Positions 11,201 through 19,165 are shown, numbered from the stretch's first letter. The stretch is 64,000 nucleotides of DNA from Polytrichum commune (GCA_950295325.1 OX485807.1:32640440-32704439); one strand, 5' to 3'. The notes: generated by a model from the letters alone, not told the origin. Numbers and translations: made by a program.

Positions 11201-12700
11201 GCCATGGAGACAGAGGCGGCTGCAGCTGTGGAGGTTACGAACGCGCGTTCGTTAATCGTTGAGGAGGGACCTGCTGCTCGGTCCAGCGCCGCTACCCCTC
11301 CCCCCGATGACGAGGTAACTCTCCTCTGAGAATACCATTTTTTAACGAACGCGCGTTCGTAACCTCTCTAACATCGCGATGTTTTTCTCTTCATCGACAT
11401 CCAGTGGCCTTGCGAGAGCCCTCTTCAGCGGTCCCCCTTAGGGCCGAACAGTTTTGTAGGACACGGCATCATTTTGCCTTAGGAAAATGTGATAGACTAT
11501 CACGTGAGAAATGTAAATATTCAACGGATTAATATATGAGCCTATGTTATCTGCATCGCGTTGCTTCAAATTCTCTGCCCTCGACCCCTTCTCGTATGTT
11601 GTATATGTTGATGAGATTATGTTCATTCTTGCATACCCACCTCATTCGCGAACGCTCGTTCGTGAAAGGTTGCGACCCACTGTCCACCTCATTCGCGAAC
11701 GACCGCTCGTAAATGTACGTGTAGCCGCGCTCACGAACGAGCGCTCGTAAATGATGCGCACCGCCCCCGCAGCCTTCATTCACGAACGCTCGTTCGCAAG
11801 TGTGCCCTTGAGCACATTTTCCTTGCACTCTCCTCACTTCCTCGTCTTTCCCCATAATGCACCGTCTTCATTTTCTACGCAAAATTTCATTATTGGATCA
11901 TAGAATTAAACTAGTCGAGTTGTTCATCACAGGACCCCCCGGAGATTGGTCGCAACCCCTCTACCAGTGGACCTCCCACCCGGAACAAACCTTTCATCGT
12001 TTTTGACCTCAACGGGGTGTTGTGTCACACCCAACACATCCCAAGGGTCCCCACGCGTCCCTTCCGTCACCCCGACGAAAGGGACTACGACGGCGAGCTC
12101 GACACCCTCATTAACCGCAAGGCTGTCCGCGCCCGTCCCGGCTTGCGTGACTTCCTTCGCGAGGTGGTCGAGTTCGCTCACGTCATTGTGTGGAGCTCCA
12201 TGGTCATGGAGAACACCGAGCCCATCGTGCACTTCTTGTTCCGCGATCTCCCGAGCCCTTGCCTCGTCCTCGGCCAAGAGGACTGCGACGAGCTGCTCGA
12301 TGAGAAAGGTCAACCGGTGCCCAAGTTTGGCGGTCGGGGCGGAGGACAACAGTTCCTCAAGGTCCTCCGCTCGAGACTCTGGCGAGGCGTCCCCCGTCTG
12401 CAAGGGACGCCGCACGGGTGGTGGCCGACTCCAGAGAACACCGTCCTCATCGACGACAGCCCCACCAAGAGTGTCTTGAACCCCCCGGGCAACGTCATCT
12501 TCCCGGACACTTGGACCGGCGATAGGCAAGACACATTTTTGGTCGATAGGCTAGCCCCCTACCTTAGAAGGCTCATGCTCCACGCCGGTAGCATCCCATT
12601 TTTTGTTAGGTCCAACCCCTTCGGCAATGCGGCGCTAAGCCCCCGCGATAATGTATTCAAGAGCATCATGAGGCTCGCCAAACTCAATAAATTGATTTGA
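6998..12700 (+). CDS. ParB-like / DNA methyltransferase-like / FCP1-like fusion protein (four exons)
   Basis: Predicted coding exons are 6998-8293, 8415-9740, 9881-11314 and 11933-12700. Every junction is phase 0 with GT-AG ends (GTGAGT, GTAAGC and GTAACT donors; CTGCAG, TCTCAG and CACAG acceptors). The joined frame gives about 1607 residues, interrupted only by TAG at codon 71. In order it shows a ParB/DGQHR-like domain (DGQHS at 339-343), a DNA-methyltransferase-like domain (about 690-890), a coiled coil (about 1075-1133), a long Pro/acidic disordered linker, and an FCP1-like HAD domain (about 1370-1600). Codons are much more GC-rich than the flanking DNA. ParB plus methyltransferase fusions are known in bacterial and phage mobile DNA; adding an FCP1 domain in a plant gene is unfamiliar to me. 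The whole gene sits among palindromic repeats, suggesting a mobile element gene rather than a host gene. Confidence 0.65.
7208..7210 (+). other. In-frame TAG at codon 71 of the fusion gene
   Basis: The frame before (from 6998) and after (from 7211) is the same, and both sides read as plausible protein (ends 'RPDQPE', resumes 'WVQMKTWE'). The triplet is one C-to-T change from CAG (Gln). In plants CAG is a CHG methylation context, where deamination gives exactly this change. This may mark a decaying copy. Confidence 0.7.
8294..8414 (+). repeat. Intron 1 (121 bp) carrying two palindromes
   Basis: GTGAGT donor and CTGCAG acceptor. One perfect palindrome (8299-8320, spacer AA) starts on the last base of the donor consensus. 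A second, imperfect one (8362-8383, spacer TG) ends about 30 bp before the acceptor. A short direct repeat (TCTTTGACATTCAAA) separates them. The palindromes make up over a third of the intron. Confidence 0.75.
8415..9740 (+). CDS. Exon 2: DNA methyltransferase-like domain
   Basis: Codons 433-874. After a helical region (433-690) the order resembles an N6/N4 amino-methyltransferase of the beta or MT-A70-like arrangement. 'FALIDFRGIP' (DFRG at 697-700) stands where a (D/N)PP(Y/W) catalytic motif is expected. 'HVWLWIVEQEKLSAVVDLYEKS' (from 734) resembles the following 'HxFLW...AxxxxxxWGF' segment. 'LLQETLYTVFP...SGETVYNVCGGSKFMYAAM' (motif at 862-869) matches the SAM-binding 'GDxVLDxFGGSGS' region. 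Both catalytic and SAM motifs are degenerate, so activity is doubtful. The domain continues across the exon junction into 'MLGLVVNSFIEAI'. Confidence 0.55.
9741..9880 (+). repeat. Intron 2 (140 bp) carrying two palindromes
   Basis: GTAAGC donor and TCTCAG acceptor. A perfect-arm palindrome lies at 9760-9781 (spacer CT), 19 bp after the donor. An imperfect one at 9833-9854 (spacer CA, last arm bases ATT) ends 26 bp before the acceptor. Placement mirrors intron 1. Confidence 0.75.
9881..11314 (+). CDS. Exon 3: end of MTase-like fold, coiled coil and disordered linker
   Basis: Codons 875-1352. It opens with 'MLGLVVNSFIEAIDEEDF', which fits the helix and acidic strand after a SAM-binding motif I. 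The rest is acidic and Pro/Ser-rich. A Lys/Glu/Ala-rich segment at about 1075-1133 ('VAELNAKLEQKMKEDMAKAA' and on) should form a coiled coil. It is followed by Pro/Gly-rich sequence ('QPAYPFTGGYPSQSPPPGMF'). Two degenerate palindromes lie inside the exon at 10858-10879 and 11234-11255 and are translated ('LRTRVHE', 'VTNARSL'). The donor GAG/GTAACT is at 11314/11315. No known domain recognised in the linker. Confidence 0.55.
11315..11932 (+). repeat. Intron 3 (618 bp) with five diverged palindromes
   Basis: Palindromes begin at 11342 (spacer CG), 11645 (CT), 11692 (AC), 11730 (AG) and 11779 (CT). They are more diverged than those on the left: arms start TTCGCG, CTCACG or TTCACG instead of TTTACG. 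Four lie close together (11645-11800). Splice ends are GTAACT and CATCACAG, and phase 0 is kept on both sides. Confidence 0.7.
11933..12700 (+). CDS. Exon 4: FCP1-like HAD phosphatase domain
   Basis: Codons 1353-1607, ending with TGA at 12698-12700. It carries the three HAD/FCP1 (NIF) signatures: motif I 'FIVFDLNGVL' (Asp 1377; the usual second Asp, the general acid, is Asn 1379), motif II 'VIVWSSM' (about 1436-1442), and motif III 'VLIDDSPTKS' (Asp 1526 and Asp 1527). FCP1-like enzymes classically remove phosphate from the RNA polymerase II C-terminal tail or related substrates. With Asn at the second motif I position, catalysis may be weak or lost. The domain is of usual size, and the frame is clean and GC-rich. 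Confidence 0.75.
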   Translation, partial: DPPEIGRNPSTSGPPTRNKPFIVFDLNGVLCHTQHIPRVPTRPFRHPDERDYDGELDTLINRKAVRARPGLRDFLREVVEFAHVIVWSSMVMENTEPIVHFLFRDLPSPCLVLGQEDCDELLDEKGQPVPKFGGRGGGQQFLKVLRSRLWRGVPRLQGTPHGWWPTPENTVLIDDSPTKSVLNPPGNVIFPDTWTGDRQDTFLVDRLAPYLRRLMLHAGSIPFFVRSNPFGNAALSPRDNVFKSIMRLAKLNKLI

Positions 12701-12811
12701 AATGCCTCCATGTCTTTGCTTGTATCATGTGGTTCACATTTACTAATGTTTGCTTCGTTTTTGGATGTCTTTTGTTGTTGTGATTGTTGTTGTTGTTGTT
12801 CTTGCCCATAG

Positions 12812-13339
12812 TCTGCCCCCATATGCGACGCCCCTGTGGTCGACGGCCCTTCCCGTCCCCTCTCGCCCCCTGCCTCCCCTTCCCGCGACGTCACGGGCTT
12901 CCAAATGCCATCCCTCTACCAGTTCTCGGCGGTCGACTCGGCCTCGGCCGTGGATTACTCCCGCGACGTCGGCATCGACGACGGCGTCGTCAACAGCCCG
13001 CCCCCACCACTTGTCGCCCGCGCCTACGCCCCGTCGCCCTCCCCCCTCTCCAAGGAGAAACGGACGCTCGTTCGTTTGGGACACCTCTCGCCCTCGAGGG
13101 ACGACGCCGTCGCTCGTCGCGGGCCAAGCCGGCGTCTCCGCATGGAAGGCCCCCGTTGCCACACCTCCCCCGCCGACTCCGTTCCTCCCCCCGCAACGTC
13201 CTCCGCGATCGTGGGCCCTCCACGCCTCGACTCCCCCCCGCCATCCAACATAATTGCAATAGTTCCATCGGCTCCGGATGCTCCCGTCGACGCCCCCCTC
13301 GTTCCCACCGTTCCCCGCATGGACGTCCCCAAAGCCAAG
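12812..13339 (+). CDS. Candidate extra or alternative exon, Pro/Ser-rich
   Basis: An acceptor-like CTTGCCCATAG after a T/G-rich tract precedes position 12812, and the following frame is open, GC-rich and phase 0 ('SAPICDAPVVDGPSRPL'). It could be an alternative last part of the preceding gene (same splice phase as exon 4) or the start of another one. A donor-like AAG/GTGCCC follows 13339. No known domain; composition resembles the disordered linker of exon 3. A degenerate palindrome lies inside (about 13057-13078). Confidence 0.3.
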
Positions 13340-13491
13340 GTGCCCTCCTCAACCCTGAACCCCTTTCTCGCTTTTGCTTTCCTTGTCTTCCGTTTGCGTG
13401 CCGTTCTCTTTACGAGCGCCCATCCCAAACCGCCCTCATTATTTTCCCCACTCCATTCCTATTCTTATCTTCCTATGACGTTGTTTCGCAG

Positions 13492-13782
13492 GTGGTTACC
13501 CGCTCGCTTGGTGCCCGGCCCTCCTCCACGTCCTCCTTGGATAGGCACGCCTCAAGGCCGCATCTTCCGAGTCCGATCGTTGTCTGGCCCTCCGGAGAAG
13601 CGCAAGACGTTCCCTTTCGCAAACACCCTCGCATTCTACTTATAATACCACCTCTTACAATTCGGGAGCGCGTCCTGAAACATGCAAGAACGACACATAT
13701 TCCTGTCCAGGCAACACACAAGGATACAGTCGTGGGCCTGAGATTTTTAGAGCCATGGAGGCCGCCAAAAAAAAGGGCTTAG
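13492..13782 (+). CDS. Candidate terminal exon following the Pro/Ser-rich exon
   Basis: A T-rich stretch ending TTTCGCAG at 13491 looks like an acceptor, and the intron it would close (13340-13491) contains half a palindrome (TTTACGAGCG at about 13410). The frame 'VVTRSLGARPSSTSSLDRH' runs 96 codons to TAG at 13780-13782. No domain recognised. Confidence 0.25.
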   Translation: MVTRSLGARPSSTSSLDRHASRPHLPSPIVVWPSGEAQDVPFRKHPRILLIIPPLTIRERVLKHARTTHIPVQATHKDTVVGLRFLEPWRPPKKRA

Positions 13783-14405
13783 CCGCAAAAAAAAATAATG
13801 GGTCGGACTAGTGTGACGTCTAGAAGCGTACTAGTGGGACGGACTCCCTAAATGGGCTTAGGTGTAGAACATATTTAAGTGCTTACTTTCTATGCTATTC
13901 CAAGTTACTCAAGACATTGATGGTATTTCCATTATAATTGTATTTCAATCCCAATTAATTCATTCAACTTCCATTCATTCTTCGCACCTTCCCTTCCATT
14001 CATAACGAGTTGTGATTTCATACGCAACTATTTTCATGTATGCCTCACATTTTTGTTCACTTCCATGCCTTTATGTATAATAATAGTAGCATACCATTAT
14101 ACATATGGAATTTTTAGTCGTCATTACTGGTCCAATTTTGAAAGGTGCATCCTTATATAGTCTCATAATCAACAAAAAGTCTCCAAATACCGAATATAGT
14201 GTTATGTGCATTAACTTCTTCTTTGACATATGTGTCTCCTTCTTGATCCATGAAATCTTATTTGCTTCTCGTCATCCTTAAAATTATATTTCTTCCCTTA
14301 GTTTTTGAAAAGGAATTATTACAATAATATTGGTAACACATTCTTCATTAAGATCACATTGATCATTGTGTTCTTTGATATCACTTCTATTCTATTGCGA
14401 CTTTT
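13783..14405. other. AT-rich DNA, nothing recognised
   Basis: Composition falls sharply from the GC-rich coding region to AT-rich DNA at about 13.8 kb. No palindromes and no open frame of interest. This may be where the left mobile unit ends, but no terminal repeat was identified. Confidence 0.4.
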
Positions 14406-14465
14406 ATATTGGATGGATGAGAGGTACACTCACATGCAATAATTCCCTCTCTCCAAAGTCCCAGG
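14406..14465 (-). repeat. Solo terminus of inverted-repeat family X
   Basis: 'GGATGGATGAGAGGTACACT' followed by 'CATGCAATAATTCCCTCTCT' matches, in inverted form, the ends of the elements at 44523-44766 and 57773-58531. Its partner terminus was not found nearby. Confidence 0.45.
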
Positions 14466-14527
14466 TTGATAATCCAAACTTGGAAGGCGGGAGGGCGGTC
14501 AAATTAACTTCACTTATGTAAGGAGTG

Positions 14528-14720
14528 TCCAAGGAGGATTTTGGACATAATCAATCGATATCCTAGTGTTTCCAAGTCCAACCAGTTACATGTTGACATC
14601 TTTCGGTATTTCATTATGAATTTGAGGTGTATTCGATAGATTCCTCTAATATGATCGGTAATCTTCTTGACGTCTTGAACTTCAACCAGTTCATCTGTAA
14701 CTACACAAAATTTTCATGTT
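14528..14720 (+). repeat. Dispersed repeat R, copy 1
   Basis: Shares 'ATCCTAGTGTTTCCAAGTCC', 'TACATGTTGACATC', 'ATGATCGGTAAT' and 'GTCTTGAACTTCAACC' in order with copies near 23970, 24305/25455, 42026, 47240 and 57955. The family is about 200-240 bp, is rich in AACCGGTT-like words, and may have short GGGGAGAA-type inverted ends. Confidence 0.7.
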
Positions 14721-15018
14721 AGAATGGGTCACCATTGGGAGTCATCTGCTGCTATGACTTTTTAACTCAAGCTACATAAATAGTTAATATGCGCATCAAA
14801 GAGCATGATATAAGTTACTTGGTAAAGAAAACGATAATGCGAGTAAGAAGTTATAGCAACACGTAACTTCAAATGGTAAGCCACACTAATAGGACAATGC
14901 AGTGTACATAGTAAGAAGGGTGAAGACCTAGGGAGCGAAATGCTGAGAAGCCAGGATGCCCGGAGCTTGGGAGGCATCACTGCACTCAGGAGGCAAGGAC
15001 ACAGACACAGTGACACAA

Positions 15019-15054
15019 ATTCTATATACTTACCATCTAGTAAGTATATAGAAT
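15019..15054. repeat. Perfect short hairpin
   Basis: Arms ATTCTATATACTTAC and its exact inverse are separated by 6 bp. It is a single occurrence in the window; it may be the end of an older foldback element. Confidence 0.7.
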
Positions 15055-15519
15055 ATCACCACGTTCTATAGGTATGTATTTGTTTTGAATTTCAACATAT
15101 TTTTGGTGCTTGTACCCGTACTTGCTCACATGCGTTTCCATTTATTGGTTCGTCGATTTTGCAAAGACCATCGTCATGTGTCTCCCGGTGCACCGTGTTG
15201 GCGAGTTGAAATTGTATAATATGCAACCGCGAGTATGAGTTTGTGCTAATGATGGTGATGAGGAGATCGCTTTTTGCCGGTTTGGGTTCTTCGCAAATTT
15301 CATCGATCTACTGAAACGAAATTGCTTTTGACGTTTGGAAATTCAGAAGACTTATGGAACAAAGAGTACATCACACAAAAATAAAAGGTTGTTTCTTTAG
15401 AATAACAAAGTGCAGTGGTGTCCGTGAGATAAAAGGCTAATTTCAATTTGGTGGTCGAGTGGGAAGAAAGACTTGAGATTATCTAGTGCTTCATTCTGAA
15501 GTAAGGAATGAAACCTATA

Positions 15520-15750
15520 TCAAATGGAGTTGTAGAGGGGACATTCCATCATAAAGTGCGTCTTGTTTTCAACTACATTGTAAGAGCATAAGTGGGTTAA
15601 TTCGTTGTCTTCATGGATTGGGATAGTTGACCATTGGCCAGTTTCAATGGCGAGGCTATGATTTAAGGTGCGAAAAGCTACAATGATTTTGTGTTGGGGT
15701 TGTGAAAATGGTTGCTTCAAGTACAATTCAAGTACAATGAATAGATTCAT
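15520..15750 (-). pseudogene. LINE-like polyprotein 3' remnant
   Basis: The leftward frame reads 'AFRTLNHSLAIETGQWSTIP' then 'LTHLCSYNVVENKTHFMMEC' and 'PLYNSI'. This matches the Cys/His-containing C-terminal segment following the reverse transcriptase in many plant LINE-like proteins ('CxxC...ExHFxxxCPxY'). No reverse-transcriptase core is present, so it is a short relic. Family call from memory. Confidence 0.5.
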
Positions 15751-16477
15751 AATTGAGAAAGTCCTTGAAGTGAAGAGTAATCCAGTTTGTGAGTGCTAAT
15801 CAAATAACCCTCCACATTCAACGTCCCCTACTCGAAATGACTTCGTTTTTGTCATGGACACTACTACTATTCACCATCATAACTGGTTAGTCATCCATGT
15901 GCATGTGCACATGACATGGCTCTCCAATTTTTGTAACTCAAATGCATGAGCATTATTGTGTTCTAAGAGTCGTCCATTGTAAGTGTATATATGCTCCAAG
16001 TCGATCACTTCTTTGAGGAGAAAATTTCAGAATAAGTGTGCCTTAAGTTAGTCCATAGAAGCATAGGGGTACACTAAGATGTGTTTCAAGGTTGTTTGAA
16101 GTCCTATTTTGGAATGTAAGTTCAAATAGGATCCCGGATTAGATACAATGGGTCACATTCATACCATGATCCTATCATTATATTATTTGATGAGTTTTGG
16201 AAACTATATAGAAGCAAATAAGTGACCTAAAAAATTACACCATGTTACATTTATTATGACAAGGAACTTGATATAATAGAAAGATACATTGTTTGACAAG
16301 GAATTTGACATGAAGATATTTTAAGGTGGGTTATTCTTTTATTAGATGGTAAAAGAAACCCTATTATTCATCATTGAATTCCACCATGTGAACTACAGGC
16401 AGGATGTATCGCTTGCAAATGAACTTCAACCATCATGTGGATAGTTGTTCGTAGTCAATAGGGGAAATGACTTCTAA

Positions 16478-17851
16478 GGGCCACTTTATACACGGCCTGG
16501 GGCCGGCCGGAGCACCGGCCCAATTGAGGCCTCAATCCGGCCCCAGTTTATGAACTTTTTTCCAGCCCAACCTTGTCACATGTAAAGTGGTGAGGCCCGA
16601 TTTTAGGGCCCGATGGTCTTGAGGGTTAAGTTTCATGGAACTTACCGTGGTCAATGCGTGGTGTTCTCGACAATTTATACTATGAGGGATGACGTCTATA
16701 GGGTTGTGGTTAGCGAATTGAAATTGGGTCCCACTAGACTACATTGGGGCCTTTGAATCTATTCCGGCGTCAAAATGCTCCTATAAATTTATCTACCATG
16801 TTCAATGGATTGACCAATGGGTGTGGTTTAGAAGGCACACCATATTCTTGATTAACGGCTTAAATGTTTCATTTTTGTCTTAAGTGCATAATTAACACCT
16901 TAATTGTTGTTTTATTAGCCTAATGTTGTCATATTTACACTAATTATTATCTTGTTAGACTAATCCATAGCCTAAGCCATACCATATGCTTGATTAAATG
17001 CTTAAATGCTTCATTACTATCTTAAGTGTATGATTAGCACCCTAATTGTTGTGTTATTAGCCCAATGCTACCATATTTGTGCTAATTATTGTGTTAGTGG
17101 ACTAACCCATTGAATAATGCACGTCAAATTCTTGATTGACAACTTAAAATGTTTCATTTTTATCTTAAGTGTATGATTAGCGTCTTAATTGTTGTGTTAT
17201 TACCCTATTGTTAACATACTTATACTATTTGTTGCCTTATTAGACTAACTCATAGCCTAAGTCATACCATGTGATTGATTAAATGCTTCAATGTTTCATT
17301 TTTATCTTAAGTGTGTGATTAGCACCCTAATTGTTGTATTATTAGCCTAATGCTATCATATTTTAGCCAGTTGATGCGTTATTAAACTAACTTATAGCCT
17401 AAGCCATACTACATGCTTGATTAAATGCTTGAATGTTTCACTTTTATCTTAAGTGTGTGATTAACGACCTAATTGTTGCCTTATTAGTCTAATGCAATCA
17501 TACTTATGCTAATTATTGTGCTATTAGAAGAGTGGAGTGAAGAGGAGAGGAAAATAATTTACCCCGGTAGTGATTGACGGACAAGATGAGCTCAATCTAA
17601 CGGAGGAGCCCAATCGGGCCCTAGATGGGAGTTCGGGACGAGGAAAAGCTCGTCCCGAACTCTCATATAGGGCCCGATGGTTTGGCGCCAAAATTGTGCC
17701 ACCTAGGACGCCACATGGGATGAGTGAGTGTTCCGGCCGGCCCCAAGTATAAAGCCCTTGGGCCCGATTTGATGAAATCGAGCGATCCTATTGGCCCAAA
17801 TTCTGAGAGTTCCGGCCGGCCCTCAATGCGGCCCCAAGTATAAAGTGGCCC
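16478..17851. mobile_element. PIF/Harbinger-like non-autonomous element, 1374 bp
   Basis: The ends are inverted repeats (GGGCCACTTTATAC at 16478; its inverse at 17838-17851), with further inverted GGCCGGCCGG-rich sequence inside. A 3-bp TAA duplication flanks it (16475-16477 and 17852-17854). GGGCC ends plus a TAA/TTA duplication are typical of PIF/Harbinger and Tourist elements. No transposase is encoded; the interior is GC-rich at the edges and AT-rich with tandem repeats in the middle. Confidence 0.75.
16835..17530 (+). repeat. 142-bp tandem repeat, about five copies
   Basis: The landmark 'CTTGATTAA' recurs at about 16847, 16989, 17131, 17274 (mutated) and 17416, i.e. every 142-143 bp. 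Each unit also contains 'TTAAATGTTTCATTTTTATC', 'TTAAGTGTATGATTAGCACC' and 'TAATTGTTGTGTTATTAGCC'. The array is wholly inside the Harbinger-like element. Confidence 0.85.
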
Positions 17852-18059
17852 TAAGTAGGTTAGTGGCTGCAACCCTGAGAAGTTTGAAAAGCCGCAGCAG
17901 GCAGGCAGGCGCTCAGCAGCAGTAGGGACCCACTCGGCCTGAATCCGTGGCCACCTTTCCCCAGCAACCAGAGACTTGGCGTCACTGGATTACCTTGGTT
18001 TCAAGTTCACTTTTTACATGCATGCGATTGCAGCCCACACTCAAATAAAACCCCATGAT

Positions 18060-19157
18060 CAGGGCTGTTTTTTCACAAAGTTTTTACCCGTCCACGTCCC
18101 AAAACCTCGAATTGAAAGGCAAAAAAAATTGCAACCCGTCCCAAAACCGGTAATATTAAAACTAACCCGTCCATGGAAAGGTTGAAGAAAAAACAACCCG
18201 TCCCAAAACCGGTAATTTCTAAACCAACCCGTCCATGAAAAGGTTAAAGGAAAAAATAAATCGATAAAGATAACCCAATGCATGCAAGCTCTTCAGTCCC
18301 AATCTCTATCCAGCAAATGATGATGAGGGAACTCGTATTACTGAAGAGTGGTTGGAAAGGTTGTTTGTGAAGTTTCGGACTTCTGAAGAAGAACAAGATC
18401 GGTGTCGGGGTGAGTGTTTGGAGATGGTGGAGACCATGAGAGAGATGATCCCAAATAAGTCTTTATTTGAAGCTTGGGAGTTTGCATGTACCACTCCAGA
18501 GTGGTCAATTAATTGGCCTGGTTTGAGTAACTTGTGGAGGAGAGTTATGGTGATTCCAGTGAGCACTGCAATATGTGAGAGGGGTTTTTCTAAACAAAAC
18601 CTAATCAAAAGTCATCTACGTACCTGTTTGAAGTTGGAAACTTTGGATGCTTTGATGCGCATTTCATGTGCAAATATTCCAGTTGAAAACATCGATCGGA
18701 ATGCAGTGATGCTTGTTTGGAGAAACATGAAGGATAGGAGAATTCATCCACTTCTTTGAAGGGTAAGTAGCTCTTTATTTTAAATATACTAATTCTTATT
18801 CAATTACTAAGTTTACCTTCAATTGTAATCTTTGACATTATGTTAAAAAGGTTCTAAATTTTGTGGTTGATGAATTTATGTATGCAGGTGAATCAAGCAC
18901 TTCAAGATTGATAGTTTGATTGGGTATTAGTGGTTTGATTGCATTATGCTTATATTCACATGTCATATATGACATAACGTAATTGATATTTCTACCATTT
19001 TTTTTAATTTAAAAAATGTTATTTTTAGAACCCGTCCAAAGTGAATTTGACACGTCCCAAAACCGGTTCATTTTCTAAGAACCCGTCCACTGGAAATGTT
19101 TTTTTTTTATGAACATGTCCCTAGACATGTTAGGGTCCTTGTGAAAAAACACCCCTG
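18060..19157 (+). mobile_element. hAT-derived element, 1098 bp, with 8-bp target duplication
   Basis: The terminal inverted repeat CAGGGCTGTTTTTTCACAA (right end inverse CAGGGGTGTTTTTTCACAA) is flanked by a perfect 8-bp direct repeat CCCATGAT (18052-18059 and 19158-19165). CAG-starting ends and 8-bp duplications are hallmarks of hAT elements. Subterminal 'AACCCGTCC' and 'CCCAAAACCGG' motifs repeat on both sides, as expected for transposase binding sites. It encodes only a C-terminal transposase fragment. Confidence 0.88.
18301..18759 (+). pseudogene. hAT transposase C-terminal fragment
   Basis: The frame runs from about 18301 ('NLYPANDDEGTRITEEWLER') to TGA at 18759. It holds the conserved hAT dimerisation-region signature 'LWRRVMVIPVSTAICERGFS' followed by 'LRTCLKLETLDALMRI'. 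The zinc finger and the catalytic N-terminal two thirds are missing. It is inside the element 18060-19157 and in the same orientation. The frame is intact, so the deletion may be relatively recent or the domain could still be expressed. Confidence 0.75.
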
Positions 19158-19165
19158 CCCATGAT

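Noticed and set aside
1950-13500. Integrated giant-virus segment as the origin of the GC-rich region
   Set aside because: No viral hallmark gene (capsid, packaging ATPase, polymerase) was seen, and the gene has spliceosomal introns. A transposon-like element explains it more simply, but this cannot be excluded from this window.
12784-13782. 332-codon Arg/Pro-rich + strand frame
   Set aside because: Its first two thirds are a shadow of the better frame starting at 12812; only the last ~97 codons (13492-13782) are kept as a candidate exon.
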